The notes beneath the pieces were generated by a model. It was not told the DNA's origin. It searched no databases and was given only the letters and a program-made list of their open reading frames with translations. 64,000 nucleotides of DNA from Arthrobacter mangrovi (GTDB lineage Bacteria; Actinomycetota; Actinomycetes; Actinomycetales; Micrococcaceae). A program made the translations under genes and the position numbers. Where the stretch lies: the NCBI RefSeq assembly GCF_026011795.1, contig NZ_BRVS01000005.1, positions 62,001 to 126,000 on the forward strand, given 5' to 3'. This document shows, piece by piece, positions 18,236 to 28,416 of this stretch; position 1 is the stretch's first letter, and every line of letters starts with the position of its first letter.

Positions 18236-18760
18236 GTCTCCGGCTGGTCCGGCACGCTTCTGATTCTCCGAAGGTTCCTGCTCAGCTCCGTGGCCGTCAT
18301 CCTGGTTCCAACCATCGAAGCGGTCATGGCGCTTCGCATCCTGCAGGGACTCTCCGCCGCTCCTCGGCGGAGTCATCGCCTCGGTCGCGCCCTGGCAGGC
18401 GGTGTTCTGGGTCCTGGCCGGGTTCGGGCTCGTCACGCTGGCCACCTCTTCTCCTATATCTCTGCCTCCGCGTTCGTGGTGCAGAACGTGCTTGGCTATA
18501 CGGCGCTCGGATACTCCTTGGTCTTCGCCGCTAACGCAACCGGCTCGATCGCCACGGCCCTCGCCCAAGGCCGCGTCCCCGAGCGGGCGGGGGCAGGTTC
18601 CGCCGTCCTGGGCCTGCTGCAGTTCGTCCTGGGCGGCATTGCCAGCCCGTTGACCGGCATCGCCGGCCAGCACTCGGCGGTGCCGATGGCCCTCTCCATG
18701 GCCGTGTGCTCCGAACTGGCCCTGGCCGCTGCGCTGACCGCCCGCCGGGTCAGCCGGTGA
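18236..18760 (+). pseudogene. Decayed Bcr/CflA-type MFS multidrug transporter
   Basis: Pieces of one MFS protein are spread over three frames. VPTIEAVMALRILQGLSAA is the TM3-4 region. From ~18364, in another frame, comes LGGVIASVAPWQAVFWVLAGFGLVTLATS (TM5-6 region). In a third frame follow LFSYISASAFVVQNVLGY and YSLVFAANATGSIATALAQ, then the last two helices to the stop. The normal N-terminal helices, the DRxGRR loop and the central loop are missing. At least two internal deletions and frame changes are needed. It ends ~30 bases before hrpA. Not expected to make a functional pump. Confidence 0.78.
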
Positions 18761-18791
18761 CACCGCCCATCCACTAGACTGGTGGGCGATC

Positions 18792-21700
18792 ATGGCACTG
18801 AATATCACCTACCCTGCCGCCCTGCCCGTTTCCGGACGGCGGGACGAAATCATGGCAGCCATAGCAGCCCACCAGGTCGTCGTCATCGCGGGCGAAACCG
18901 GATCGGGCAAGACCACCCAGATTCCGAAAATGTGCCTGGAGCTCGGGCTGGGCGACCGCGGCCTGATCGGGCACACGCAGCCGCGCCGGCTCGCCGCACG
19001 CACCGTAGCCGAGCGCATCGCCGAGGAGCTGGACGTCAAGCCCGGCGAGGAGGTCGGCTTCCAGGTCCGCTTCACCGGCGAAACCGGCCCGAAGACCAAG
19101 ATCAAGCTGATGACGGACGGCATCCTGCTGGCCGAGATCCAGCACGACAAGCTGCTGAAGAAATACAGCACGATCATCATCGACGAGGCCCACGAGCGAA
19201 GCCTCAACATCGACTTCATCCTCGGCTACCTGCGGCGCATCCTGCCGCGGCGGCCGGACCTGAAGGTCATCATCACATCGGCCACTATCGATCCGGAGCG
19301 GTTCGCCAAGCACTTCGGCACGGACTCCGGTCCGGCTCCCGTCATCGAGGTTTCCGGCCGCACCTATCCCGTCGAGATCCGCTACCGGCCCCTGAACCAG
19401 CCGGCCGAAGACATGGATCCGGACGACGACTCCGCCGAGCTCGAGGAGGACCGGGACCCGCTGGACGCCGTCTGCGACGCGGTGGACGAATTGGCCCGGG
19501 AGGCGCCCGGAGACATCCTGATCTTCTTCTCCGGCGAACGCGAGATCCGGGACGCGGCGGACGCCCTCGCGGGGCGTATCCAGGCCAATCCGCGGCTCGC
19601 CGGAACCGAAGTTCTTCCCCTCTACGCCCGGCTCTCGCTGGCCGAGCAGCACCGGGTCTTCTCCCCCGGCGGAAGGCGCAGGATCGTGCTCGCCACGAAC
19701 GTCGCCGAAACATCCCTGACGGTTCCGGGCATCAAGTACGTCGTGGATACCGGCACCGCCAGGATCTCGCGTTACTCGCACCGCACCAAGGTCCAGCGGC
19801 TCCCGATCGAACGCATCTCGCAGGCCTCCGCCAACCAGCGGTCCGGGCGCTGCGGCCGCGTCAGCGACGGCATCGCCATCCGCCTCTACTCCGAGGAGGA
19901 CTTCGCCGCCCGGCGCGAATTCACCGACCCGGAAATCCTGCGGACCAACCTCGCAGCCGTGATCCTGCAGATGACGGCGATGGGCGTGGCGCGCAGCCCC
20001 AAGGACATCGAGGACTTCCCGTTCGTCGAGCCCCCGGAGACCAAGGCCATTAACGACGGCGTTTCCCTCCTGCGCGAGCTCGGCGCCCTGGCCGAGCCAG
20101 CGGGGCGGAAGGCGCCCGGAACGAAACCTGCCGCGGGAGGCAGAGGCGGCCTGACCGCCGTCGGACATCAGCTGGCGCAGCTGCCGGTGGACCCGAAGAT
20201 CGGCAGGATGATCGTGGAGGCCGGCCGTCGAGGCTGCGTCCGCGAGGTCATGGTGCTGGCCGCCGCGCTGACCATCCAGGACCCGCGGGAACGCCCTACC
20301 GACAAGCAACAGCAGGCGGCCGAAAAGCACAAGCGGTTCGTCGACGAGAAGTCGGACTTCACCGGCATCCTCAACCTCTGGCGGTACCTGCAGGAGAAGC
20401 AGAAGGAGCTGTCCTCCAGCCAGTTCCGCAAGCTGTGCCGCAACGAATTCATCAACTACCTGCGCGTGCGCGAGTGGCAGGACCTGTTCGTCCAGCTCCG
20501 CCAACTGGCCAAACCCCTCGGCATCACGCTCGCCTCCAACCCGGAGGTCGATCCGGTCGGCAACCACGACGCGATCCACCAGAGCCTGCTGGCCGGCCTC
20601 CTCAGCCACATCGGGCTCTACGACGAGCGTAGGCGCGAATATGCGGGCGCGCGCGGTACGAGGTTCGCGATCTTCCCGGGTTCGGCCCTGTTCAGGAAGT
20701 CCCCGGAGTGGGTCATGGCCGCCGAACTGGTGGAGACGTCGCGGCTCTGGGCGCGCGTCGCCGCCCGGTTCGACCCGTTGTGGGCGGAGGAGATCGCCCC
20801 GCAGCTGGTCAAGCGCAGCTACTCCGAACCGCACTGGTCCAAGCGCCAGGGCTCCGTCATGGCGTACGAGAAGGTCACGCTGTACGGGGTCCCGATCGTG
20901 CCGCAGCGCCGGATCCAGTACGGCCGGATCGATCCCGAGCTGAGCCGCGAGCTCTTCATCCGGCACGCGCTGGTGGAGGGCGACTGGCGCACCCACCACA
21001 AGTTCTTCCACCGCAACCGCGCCCTGCTTGCCGAGGTCGAGGAACTCGAGACGCGCATGCGCCGGCGCGACCTGCGGGTGGACGATGAGACGCTTTTCGA
21101 GTTCTACGACCAGCGGATCGGCCAGGGGGTCGTCTCCGAACGGCACTTCGACAAGTGGTGGAAGGCGGCCCGCCAGGAAAACCCGGGCCTGCTGGACTTC
21201 GATCCCGAGGCCCTGCTCACCCAGGATGCCGACGAGCTCGACACCGCCGCTTTTCCCAGGCACTGGCACTACGGTTCCTTCGAGCTGCCGCTGAGCTACG
21301 AGTTCTCGCCGGTCGCGCCCGGCGCCGCGCCGAACCCGTCCGACGGCGTGACGGTGGAAGTGCCGGTCCTGTTCCTGAACCAGCTGGCCGAGGCACCGTT
21401 CCGCTGGCAGATTCCGGGCCTCCGCGCGGAGCTGCTGACCGCCCTGATCAAGTCCCTGCCGAAGCAGGTCCGGAAAAACTTCGTGCCCGCCCCCGATGTC
21501 GCCCGGGCGGCAGCGGCGGCGCTGGCCGAAGACTTCGATCCGCAGCGGGACGAGCTTGAGCCCTCCCTGGAGCTCGTGCTGCGCCGGCTCAAGGGGCACG
21601 TGATTCCGCCGGATTCCTGGAACCGCGAGGCCGTCCCGCCGCACCTGCGCATGACCTTCCGGGTCGTGTACTCCAGGGGGAAGGTCCTGGGCGAGGGCAA

Positions 21701-22793
21701 GGACCTCGCCCGGCTGCAAGAGGAGCTTGCACCGGCCACCCGCCGCGCCATCGCCGACTCCCTCGGCGCCACCCCCGGCACCGTGAAGCCTGCACCGAAA
21801 TCCGGGAACCGCCCCTACGGCGTCCGCGCCGCGGAACAGGCCGCGGGTGCGGGGACCAAGACGCGGCTGTCCGGGGCAACCGGAGACCGTGCCGAGGCCA
21901 TGACGCTGGCCAACGGCGACGTGCTGGCGGAGCGCTCCGGGCTCAAGGGCTTCGCGCCGTCGGTGCTGCCGCAGCAGGTCTCGCGCCTGGTCGCCGGGCA
22001 TACCGTCACCGGCTACCCCGCGTTCGTCGACGAGGGCGAGGCCGTCGGCCTGCGGATCTACCAGACGCGGGCCGAGCAGGAATCGGCAATGCGCTCGGGC
22101 ATCATCCGGCTGCTGGCGCTGAAGGTCCCCTCCCCGCAGCGTTACGTGCTGGACCATCTGAACAACACGGAGAAGCTCACCTTCAGCCAGAACCCGCACG
22201 GCTCGGTGACCACGCTGATCGACGACTGCACCCTCGCCGCGATCGACAAGCTCGTCCCGCAGCAGCTGCCGTGGACCCGCGGGGAATTCGACAGCCTCTA
22301 CGAACTGGTCCGCGCCGAGCTGATCGACACGGTGTTCACCGTGACCGCCGTCGTCGAAAAGGTCCTGGCCGCAACCCGGCGGATCCAGAAGGCGCTCAAG
22401 GCGGGCACCAGCCCGGCCCTGATCAGCGCCTTCAATGACATCAAGAGCCAGCTGGAGCAGCTGGTCTACCCCGGCTTCGTGGCCCGGACCGGGTACGCCC
22501 AGCTCAGCCAGCTGCCGCGGTACCTGGCCGCGATCGAGCGCCGGCTCGACAAGCTTCCGTCCATCGTCGCCCGGGACGCCGCCCAGATGGCCACGGTCCA
22601 GAAGCTGGAAGACGATTACGACGACGCCGTGGCCGCCTTGCGTCCCGGGGCACGGACACCCGAAGGGCTGCGGAAGGTTCGCTGGATGATCGAGGAGCTG
22701 CGCGTCAGTTTCTTCGCCCAGGAACTGGGCACGGCCTACACGGTGTCCGAGAAGCGGATCCGCACCGCCCTGAACGAGGCACTCAGCCGCTGA
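18792..22793 (+). CDS. hrpA: DEAH-box ATP-dependent RNA helicase HrpA
   Basis: A 1333-residue protein, the full length of bacterial HrpA. Walker A GETGSGKT is at residues 34-41, DEAH at 131-134 and the SAT motif at IITSATIDPERF. The C-terminal RecA lobe has VLATNVAETSLTVPGIKYVVDTG and NQRSGRCGRVSDG. HA2/OB-fold domains follow, then the long HrpA C-terminal region (~600 residues). HrpA has been linked to resolving stalled ribosomes on mRNA in E. coli; its role in actinobacteria is less studied. Start ATG 18792 with a GGTGGG stretch upstream. Monocistronic, followed by a convergent HIT gene. Confidence 0.95.
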   Translation: MALNITYPAALPVSGRRDEIMAAIAAHQVVVIAGETGSGKTTQIPKMCLELGLGDRGLIGHTQPRRLAARTVAERIAEELDVKPGEEVGFQVRFTGETGPKTKIKLMTDGILLAEIQHDKLLKKYSTIIIDEAHERSLNIDFILGYLRRILPRRPDLKVIITSATIDPERFAKHFGTDSGPAPVIEVSGRTYPVEIRYRPLNQPAEDMDPDDDSAELEEDRDPLDAVCDAVDELAREAPGDILIFFSGEREIRDAADALAGRIQANPRLAGTEVLPLYARLSLAEQHRVFSPGGRRRIVLATNVAETSLTVPGIKYVVDTGTARISRYSHRTKVQRLPIERISQASANQRSGRCGRVSDGIAIRLYSEEDFAARREFTDPEILRTNLAAVILQMTAMGVARSPKDIEDFPFVEPPETKAINDGVSLLRELGALAEPAGRKAPGTKPAAGGRGGLTAVGHQLAQLPVDPKIGRMIVEAGRRGCVREVMVLAAALTIQDPRERPTDKQQQAAEKHKRFVDEKSDFTGILNLWRYLQEKQKELSSSQFRKLCRNEFINYLRVREWQDLFVQLRQLAKPLGITLASNPEVDPVGNHDAIHQSLLAGLLSHIGLYDERRREYAGARGTRFAIFPGSALFRKSPEWVMAAELVETSRLWARVAARFDPLWAEEIAPQLVKRSYSEPHWSKRQGSVMAYEKVTLYGVPIVPQRRIQYGRIDPELSRELFIRHALVEGDWRTHHKFFHRNRALLAEVEELETRMRRRDLRVDDETLFEFYDQRIGQGVVSERHFDKWWKAARQENPGLLDFDPEALLTQDADELDTAAFPRHWHYGSFELPLSYEFSPVAPGAAPNPSDGVTVEVPVLFLNQLAEAPFRWQIPGLRAELLTALIKSLPKQVRKNFVPAPDVARAAAAALAEDFDPQRDELEPSLELVLRRLKGHVIPPDSWNREAVPPHLRMTFRVVYSRGKVLGEGKDLARLQEELAPATRRAIADSLGATPGTVKPAPKSGNRPYGVRAAEQAAGAGTKTRLSGATGDRAEAMTLANGDVLAERSGLKGFAPSVLPQQVSRLVAGHTVTGYPAFVDEGEAVGLRIYQTRAEQESAMRSGIIRLLALKVPSPQRYVLDHLNNTEKLTFSQNPHGSVTTLIDDCTLAAIDKLVPQQLPWTRGEFDSLYELVRAELIDTVFTVTAVVEKVLAATRRIQKALKAGTSPALISAFNDIKSQLEQLVYPGFVARTGYAQLSQLPRYLAAIERRLDKLPSIVARDAAQMATVQKLEDDYDDAVAALRPGARTPEGLRKVRWMIEELRVSFFAQELGTAYTVSEKRIRTALNEALSR

Positions 22794-22886
22794 GCCTCGC
22801 GGGCGGTCAGCCGGCCACCTTGGCTGCCCGCCCGACCCGGCAGGCGGCCGGTTGGCTCCGCCCGGAGGGCGCAGCCACGGGGCCGG

Positions 22887-23315
22887 CTATTCGGCCGGAA
22901 CGAATTCGCCGTACCCGGCAGACCGGAGACCCTCGCGCAGCTTCCGGGCGTTCGCTTCCAGCCGCTCGGGATCCGGGTTGTGCTCCGCCTTCTTGAAGTC
23001 GAACTCCGCTTCCGAGCTGGCCGGCCAGACGTGCAGGTGCAGATGGTCGACTTCGAAGCCGGCGATGATCATGCCGGCGCGCGGCACTTCGAAGGTGTCG
23101 ACCTGCACCTTGCCGATGGTCCGGGCAACGTCGGTCACCTTCCGCCACAGCTCCGCCGGCGCGTCGGTCCAGCGGTCCACCTCCTGCCGGGGCACCACCA
23201 GGGTATGGCCGTCCGCCAGCGGACCGATGCTGAGGAAGGCCACGACGTCGTCGTCCTTCCAGACAAACTTCCCGGGAATGTCGCCGTTGATGATCTTGGT
23301 GAACAGCGTGCTCAT
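22887..23315 (-). CDS. HIT-family nucleotide hydrolase/transferase
   Basis: A 142-residue histidine-triad protein. The N-terminal TLFTKIINGDIPGKFVWKDDDVVAFL and the catalytic triad HLHLHVW (residue ~94) are typical of the HINT/Fhit branch, which hydrolyses AMP-linked substrates such as adenylated amines or dinucleoside polyphosphates. Its ATG overlaps the stop of the upstream alcohol dehydrogenase (ATGA), so they are translationally coupled. Its physiological substrate cannot be read from sequence. Confidence 0.9.
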   Translation of the reverse strand: MSTLFTKIINGDIPGKFVWKDDDVVAFLSIGPLADGHTLVVPRQEVDRWTDAPAELWRKVTDVARTIGKVQVDTFEVPRAGMIIAGFEVDHLHLHVWPASSEAEFDFKKAEHNPDPERLEANARKLREGLRSAGYGEFVPAE

Positions 23316-24442
23316 GCATTCTCCTTCAGTGATTCGATGTCCAGGACGAAGCGGTACTTGACGTCTCCGGCGACCATGCGGTCGAAGGCCTGGTTCAGCT
23401 GCGGGGCCGCCACCAGCTCGACGTCGGCGGTAATCTCGTGCTCCGCGCAGAAGTCGAGCAGTTCCTGGGTCTCGGAAATTCCGCCGATGAGCGAGCTCGC
23501 GTAGGCGATGCGCCGGCGCATCAGGACCCCGACCGGGATCGGCGGCATGTCCTCGCCGGGAACCCCTAGCTGGATCAGGGCACCGTCCCGCCGGAGGGTG
23601 CGCAGGTAGGGCACCAGGTCATGGCTGGCCGCAACGGTATCGATGACCAGGTCGACCGACTCGGCGGCCTCGGCCATGGCCGCCGCATCGCCGGACACGA
23701 CGACGGAGTCGGCGCCGAGCAGCATCGCCGCCTCGGCCTTTTCCGGCGACGCCGTGAAGACGGTGACGCCTGCGCCCATGGCCTTCGCGAGCTTGACGGC
23801 CATGTGGCCCAGCCCGCCCAATCCGACGACGCCGACGCGGTCGCCGGGCTGGACTCCGAAATAGCGCATCGGCGAATAGGTCGTGATGCCCGCGCACAGC
23901 AGCGGGGCGGCCGCCGCGGGATCAAGGTTCGCCGGCATCCGCAGGCAGAAGTTCTCGTCAACGACGATCGATGTCGCGTAGCCGCCCTGGGTCGTTTCCC
24001 CGGCGTGCCGGCGGTCCGCGGCGCCGTAGGTGCCGACCGAGCCCTCTTCGCAGTACTGCTCCAGACCCTCTTCGCAGCTGGCGCAGCTGCGGCAGGAATC
24101 CACCATGCAGCCAACCCCGACGAGGTCTCCCGGTCCGAAAAGCGTGACATCAGCGCCGATGGCAGTGACCCGGCCGACGATCTCGTGCCCGGGCACCAGC
24201 GGATAGCGCTGCGGCCGCCACTCGCCCCGGGTGGAATGGACGTCCGAGTGGCAGAGGCCGCAGTAGGCGATGCTGATCTGGACGTCGTGCGGTCCCGGTT
24301 CCCGGCGCCCGATCTTCAACGGCACGAGACCCGAGTCCGCCGACGTGGCCCCGTAGGCCGCGACGGTCGGGCCCCCGCGGCCGGCGGCCGGGTCGGACAG
24401 GGGTTTGCCCAAAGGGGGCGGTGCGGGGCGGCCGAGAGTCAT
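23312..24442 (-). CDS. Zinc-dependent NAD(P) alcohol dehydrogenase (YahK/CAD-like)
   Basis: A 376-residue medium-chain dehydrogenase/reductase. Catalytic zinc ligands appear in CGLCHSDVH and GHEIVGRV. The structural zinc is held by four cysteines in CRSCASCEEGLEQYC, and the cofactor loop is VGLGGLGHMAVKLAKAMG. SISETQELLDFCAEHEI near the end is typical of the cinnamyl-alcohol-dehydrogenase/YahK group, which reduces broad-range aldehydes, usually with NADPH. It has a ~25-residue N-terminal extension rich in Pro/Gly. It lies between sseA and the HIT gene with short gaps, probably in one operon; the link between them is unclear. Confidence 0.9.
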   Translation of the reverse strand: MTLGRPAPPPLGKPLSDPAAGRGGPTVAAYGATSADSGLVPLKIGRREPGPHDVQISIAYCGLCHSDVHSTRGEWRPQRYPLVPGHEIVGRVTAIGADVTLFGPGDLVGVGCMVDSCRSCASCEEGLEQYCEEGSVGTYGAADRRHAGETTQGGYATSIVVDENFCLRMPANLDPAAAAPLLCAGITTYSPMRYFGVQPGDRVGVVGLGGLGHMAVKLAKAMGAGVTVFTASPEKAEAAMLLGADSVVVSGDAAAMAEAAESVDLVIDTVAASHDLVPYLRTLRRDGALIQLGVPGEDMPPIPVGVLMRRRIAYASSLIGGISETQELLDFCAEHEITADVELVAAPQLNQAFDRMVAGDVKYRFVLDIESLKENA

Positions 24443-24467
24443 AGTGCGACGCTACCGGCTGGCACGC

Positions 24468-25370
24468 TCAGCCTGCCAGTTTCGAATCGGCGTGTGACCG
24501 CGTTTCGCCCGGGGCAGGCGTTCCGGCTGACGCACCGTGAGGCTCGCCGCCCGTGGCCGCCGGCAGGCCCAGCTGCGACCACTGGGACCAGGAACCCGGG
24601 AACAGCGCGGCGGTGATCCCGGCCTCGGCCAGGGCCGCGATCTCGTGGGCGGCGCTGATGCCGGAGCCGCAGTAGACGGCGACCGGCTTCCCGGCCTGCA
24701 CGCCGATGCTGCGGAACCTCGCTGCCAGCCGGTCTGCGGGAAGGAAGCGTCCGTCGTTATCCAGGTTCTCGGCGGTCGGCGCGCTGAGGGCGCCGGGGAT
24801 GTGGCCGGCCCGAGGATCGACGGGTTCGTTCTCGCCGCGGTAGCGTTCGCCCGCGCGGGCGTCCAGCAGCACGCCGTCCGCCGCGAACCCCGCCACGTCG
24901 TCGAGGAGCAGCACCGGCATGTTCCCCGGCTGCAGCTGCACATTGCCCAGGCAGGGCAGCTCCTCGCCCCGCTCCAGTCCGAGGCCCTCCTGCCGCCAGG
25001 CCGCGAGGCCGCCGTCGAGCAGGAAGACCCGCTCGAATCCCCCATCGCGCAGCAGCCACCACAGCCGCGCGGCCGACTGTCCCCCGGCGTCGTCATAGAC
25101 CACCACCGTGTCGTCCCGGTTGATGCCCCATTCACGCGCCGATTCCTCGAAAGCCGCCGCCACGGGCAGCGGATGGCGGCCGAGGCCTTGGCCGCCGGGT
25201 GCTGCCAGGCCGGTCTCGAGGTCCACGAAGACGGCACCGGGAAGGTGCCCTTCGAGGTAATGCTTGTGCCCGTCCCGGTCTCCCAGGGCCCAGCGCACAT
25301 CGAGTACCACGGTGCGTGCCCCGGAGGTCATCCGGTCCCGCAACGTCGGTACGTCCATCAGAGTCTTCAT
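24468..25370 (-). CDS. sseA: Thiosulfate/3-mercaptopyruvate sulfurtransferase (tandem rhodanese)
   Basis: A 300-residue protein with two rhodanese domains. The N-terminal one is inactive: VVYDDAGGQSAARLWWLL has Asp where the active domain has Cys. The C-terminal one carries the persulfide cysteine in VYCGSGISAAHE; CGSG(V/I)(T/S)A is the mercaptopyruvate-type loop. The N-terminus MKTLMDVPTLRDRM was chosen at ATG 25370 because AAGGAGA lies just upstream. In mycobacteria SseA works with a DoxX protein and superoxide dismutase in thiol-oxidative defence; a DoxX gene is present at 41 kb here, not adjacent. Confidence 0.9.
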   Translation of the reverse strand: MKTLMDVPTLRDRMTSGARTVVLDVRWALGDRDGHKHYLEGHLPGAVFVDLETGLAAPGGQGLGRHPLPVAAAFEESAREWGINRDDTVVVYDDAGGQSAARLWWLLRDGGFERVFLLDGGLAAWRQEGLGLERGEELPCLGNVQLQPGNMPVLLLDDVAGFAADGVLLDARAGERYRGENEPVDPRAGHIPGALSAPTAENLDNDGRFLPADRLAARFRSIGVQAGKPVAVYCGSGISAAHEIAALAEAGITAALFPGSWSQWSQLGLPAATGGEPHGASAGTPAPGETRSHADSKLAG

Positions 25371-25416
25371 GGGATCTCCTTCTGACTCAGCGGCCGGCTC
25401 CCTTGCCGGCGTTCGT

Positions 25417-25441
25417 ACTGCAGCCCGGGTCGGGCTGCAGT
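25417..25441. terminator. Hairpin after the MBL-fold gene
   Basis: Perfect 11-bp stem ACTGCAGCCCG / CGGGCTGCAGT with a 3-base loop, in the gap between the MBL gene and sseA on the minus strand. No T-run follows, so termination may be partial. Confidence 0.5.
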
Positions 25442-25447
25442 GCCTGC

Positions 25448-26104
25448 TCACACCGTGACGCTTTGGCCCGGCTCCAGGTGTTCGTAACGGGTGCCGTACT
25501 GTTCGCCGAACCGGACCAGGTGCTTTTCCACGATTCCCTGGCCGTTGCTGTTGAGCAGGCCGTCGTGGATGGGGTAGGCGCGGGCCGGCCGCACGGACGT
25601 GAGGAAGTCGATGACCTCGGCGGTCTTGGACCAGGGGCCGTGGACCGGCACCAGCAGGACGGGCACCGGCTGGCGGTGCGGCACGATCAGGGCGTCGCCC
25701 GGATGGTAGACCTCGTCATCGATGAGGTAGCCGATGTTGTCCACCACGGGAATGTGGGCGTGGATGAGGGCATGCTGGCCGCCGTAGGTGCGGATGTCGA
25801 AGCCCGCGACAGAGAAGCGGGTCTGCGGCGCCGCGGCGTGGATGCGCCCGGCGGCCTCGGGGACGAGCTCGCGGAGTTCTTCGGCCACGCCCTCCGGCGC
25901 ATAGACCTGGATGGTGTCGCTGGCGGAGAGGATGCCGGGGAGCCGCTCGCGGTCCACGTGGTCATCGTGCTCGTGGGTGATCAGCACGGCCGCCGCATCC
26001 CTGAGCGCCACCTCGAGTTCGGAGAAACCGCCTGGATCGATGACCAGGGCGCGGCCGTCCTTTTCGAGCCGGACGCAAGCGTGGGTGTACTTGGTGAGCA
26101 GCAT
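25448..26104 (-). CDS. MBL-fold metal-dependent hydrolase (UlaG-like)
   Basis: A 218-residue metallo-beta-lactamase-fold protein. The metal-binding signature THEHDDHVD is near residue 43, with further ligands probably His in GGQHALIH, Asp in YHPGDALIV and His in PIHDGLL. The short form beginning LLTKYTHACVRLEKDGRALVIDPGGF matches the UlaG-like group of small MBL proteins, many of unknown substrate. TTGGAGC precedes the start. It is divergent from zur. I cannot assign a substrate. Confidence 0.85.
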   Translation of the reverse strand: MLLTKYTHACVRLEKDGRALVIDPGGFSELEVALRDAAAVLITHEHDDHVDRERLPGILSASDTIQVYAPEGVAEELRELVPEAAGRIHAAAPQTRFSVAGFDIRTYGGQHALIHAHIPVVDNIGYLIDDEVYHPGDALIVPHRQPVPVLLVPVHGPWSKTAEVIDFLTSVRPARAYPIHDGLLNSNGQGIVEKHLVRFGEQYGTRYEHLEPGQSVTV

Positions 26105-26205
26105 GCTCCAAGCCTACCCAGCTGAAGTCGGGCGGCAACCGGCTGATAGGCTGGATGGCAAGGTCCAGGCCTTCGAACGTGCCCGCCAAGGAGACTTACC
26201 CGCCC

Positions 26206-26643
26206 ATGCCATCCCCATCCGCCGAACCCACCTCGCGCCGCCGCGGTTCAGAGCAGCGGGTGACCAGGCAGCGGCTGGCTGTCGGCCAGGCGCTGGACAA
26301 TCTGGACGATTTCGTCAGCACCCAGGAACTGCACCGGCTGCTCCAGGAGCGCGGCGAATCCGTCTCGCTCGCGACGACCTACCGCATTCTGCAGTCCATG
26401 GCCGACGACGGTCTCGTGGACGTGCTGCGCAAGGACGACAACGAGGCGGTCTACCGCCGCTGCGCCGCCGAGCACCATCACCACCACCTGCTCTGCCGCG
26501 AGTGCGGCAAGGCCGTGGAGATCGAGGCGCCGGCGGTGGAGCGGTGGGCCGCACGGGTCGCCGAGGAACATGGCTACACCCAGGTGGCGCATACCGTGGA
26601 GATGTACGGTCTGTGCCCGGACTGCAGCGCTAGGACGCAGTAA
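26206..26643 (+). CDS. zur: Zinc uptake regulator, Fur family
   Basis: A 145-residue Fur-family repressor. The winged helix covers residues ~15-85 (VTRQRLAVGQAL, STQELHRLLQERGESVSLATTYRILQSM). The regulatory metal site is in the His run HHHHHLLCREC. A structural zinc site uses CREC and the C-terminal CPDC. Facing genes encode a ZnuABC zinc importer, so Zur is the natural assignment rather than Fur. Start ATG 26206 has AAGGAG 12 bases upstream, a little far; GTG 26179 is an alternative. Its stop overlaps the convergent znuB stop by 14 bases. Confidence 0.88.
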   Translation: MPSPSAEPTSRRRGSEQRVTRQRLAVGQALDNLDDFVSTQELHRLLQERGESVSLATTYRILQSMADDGLVDVLRKDDNEAVYRRCAAEHHHHHLLCRECGKAVEIEAPAVERWAARVAEEHGYTQVAHTVEMYGLCPDCSARTQ

Positions 26644-27520
26644 CGGCGTTCCGTGCGGCCTGCCCGCCGGTCCGTCCGTAGCCTGTTCGACGGCTGCCGA
26701 TGATCCGGCACGCCACGTAGATCAGGAAGGAAATCGTGGTCACGTAGGGGCTGATCGGGATCCTGCCGCCCAGCGCCAGCAGGATCCCGCCCAGCACGGA
26801 ACCGGTGGCGAACAGCACGCTGAGCAGGACCACCAGCCGCGGCGAAGCCGTCACCCGCATGGCCGCGGCGGCCGGAGTGATCACCAATGCGAGCACCAGC
26901 AGCGCGCCGACGATCTGGATGGAAAGCGCCACGGCCAGCCCGAGCAGGACCATGAACACCACCGACAGCTTGCCCGCGGGAACTCCGCGCGCCACCGCAA
27001 GCTCGGGGTCCGCACTGGCGAAGGTCAGCGGCCGCCAGATGGCCAGCAGCGCCGCGATGACGACGGCGGAGCAAATGAGCATCAGGTTCACCTGGACCGT
27101 ATCCACGGAGACGATCTGGCCGGTGAGCAGCCCGAACTTGTTCGCTGAGCGGCCCTCGTAGAGGGACAGGAACAGGATGCCCAGGCCCAGCCCGAAGGGC
27201 ATGATCACGCCGATACTGGAGTTGCGGTCCCGCGCGCGCTTGCCCATGAACCCCAGGATGACGGCGGCGATCACCGAGCCGGCCAGCGAACCGAAGATGA
27301 CGTTGGCCCCCACCAGCAGCGCGAACGCAGCACCGGCGAAGGACAGCTCCGCGATCCCGTGGACCGCGAAAGCGAGGTCGCGCAGCATGACGAAGGTGCC
27401 GATCAGTCCGCCGACCAGGCCGAGCGCGGCCCCGGCGATGAGCGAGTTCGTCACCAGCGGCAGCAGCTGCCCGTAGTCCTCGAAGTTGAAGATGGCCGGG
27501 AAGATGTCGTTCGGGTCCAT
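26630..27520 (-). CDS. znuB: Zinc ABC transporter permease
   Basis: A 296-residue ABC-3-type permease with about eight hydrophobic segments (QLLPLVTNSLIAGAALGLVGG; AVHGIAELSFAGAAFALLVG). It ends with a short basic tail. It forms the membrane channel with the ATPase encoded 2 bases upstream. The long upstream open frame (to 27850) overlaps znuC and lacks family sequence, so ATG 27520 is the start. Its 3' end overlaps zur by 14 bases, tail to tail. The metal is inferred from Zur and the His-rich ZnuA. Confidence 0.9.
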   Translation of the reverse strand: MDPNDIFPAIFNFEDYGQLLPLVTNSLIAGAALGLVGGLIGTFVMLRDLAFAVHGIAELSFAGAAFALLVGANVIFGSLAGSVIAAVILGFMGKRARDRNSSIGVIMPFGLGLGILFLSLYEGRSANKFGLLTGQIVSVDTVQVNLMLICSAVVIAALLAIWRPLTFASADPELAVARGVPAGKLSVVFMVLLGLAVALSIQIVGALLVLALVITPAAAAMRVTASPRLVVLLSVLFATGSVLGGILLALGGRIPISPYVTTISFLIYVACRIIGSRRTGYGRTGGQAARNAVTAS

Positions 27521-27522
27521 GT

Positions 27523-28402
<880 letters not shown>

Positions 28403-28416
<14 letters not shown>

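Noticed and set aside
18774-22199. 1141-codon open frame on the minus strand
   Set aside because: It is antisense to hrpA, whose helicase motifs are intact on the plus strand; such long shadow frames are common at high GC, and the translation has no family motifs.
22794-22886. Terminator between hrpA and the HIT gene
   Set aside because: Only imperfect GC-rich complementarity is present, with no T-run; not strong enough to list.
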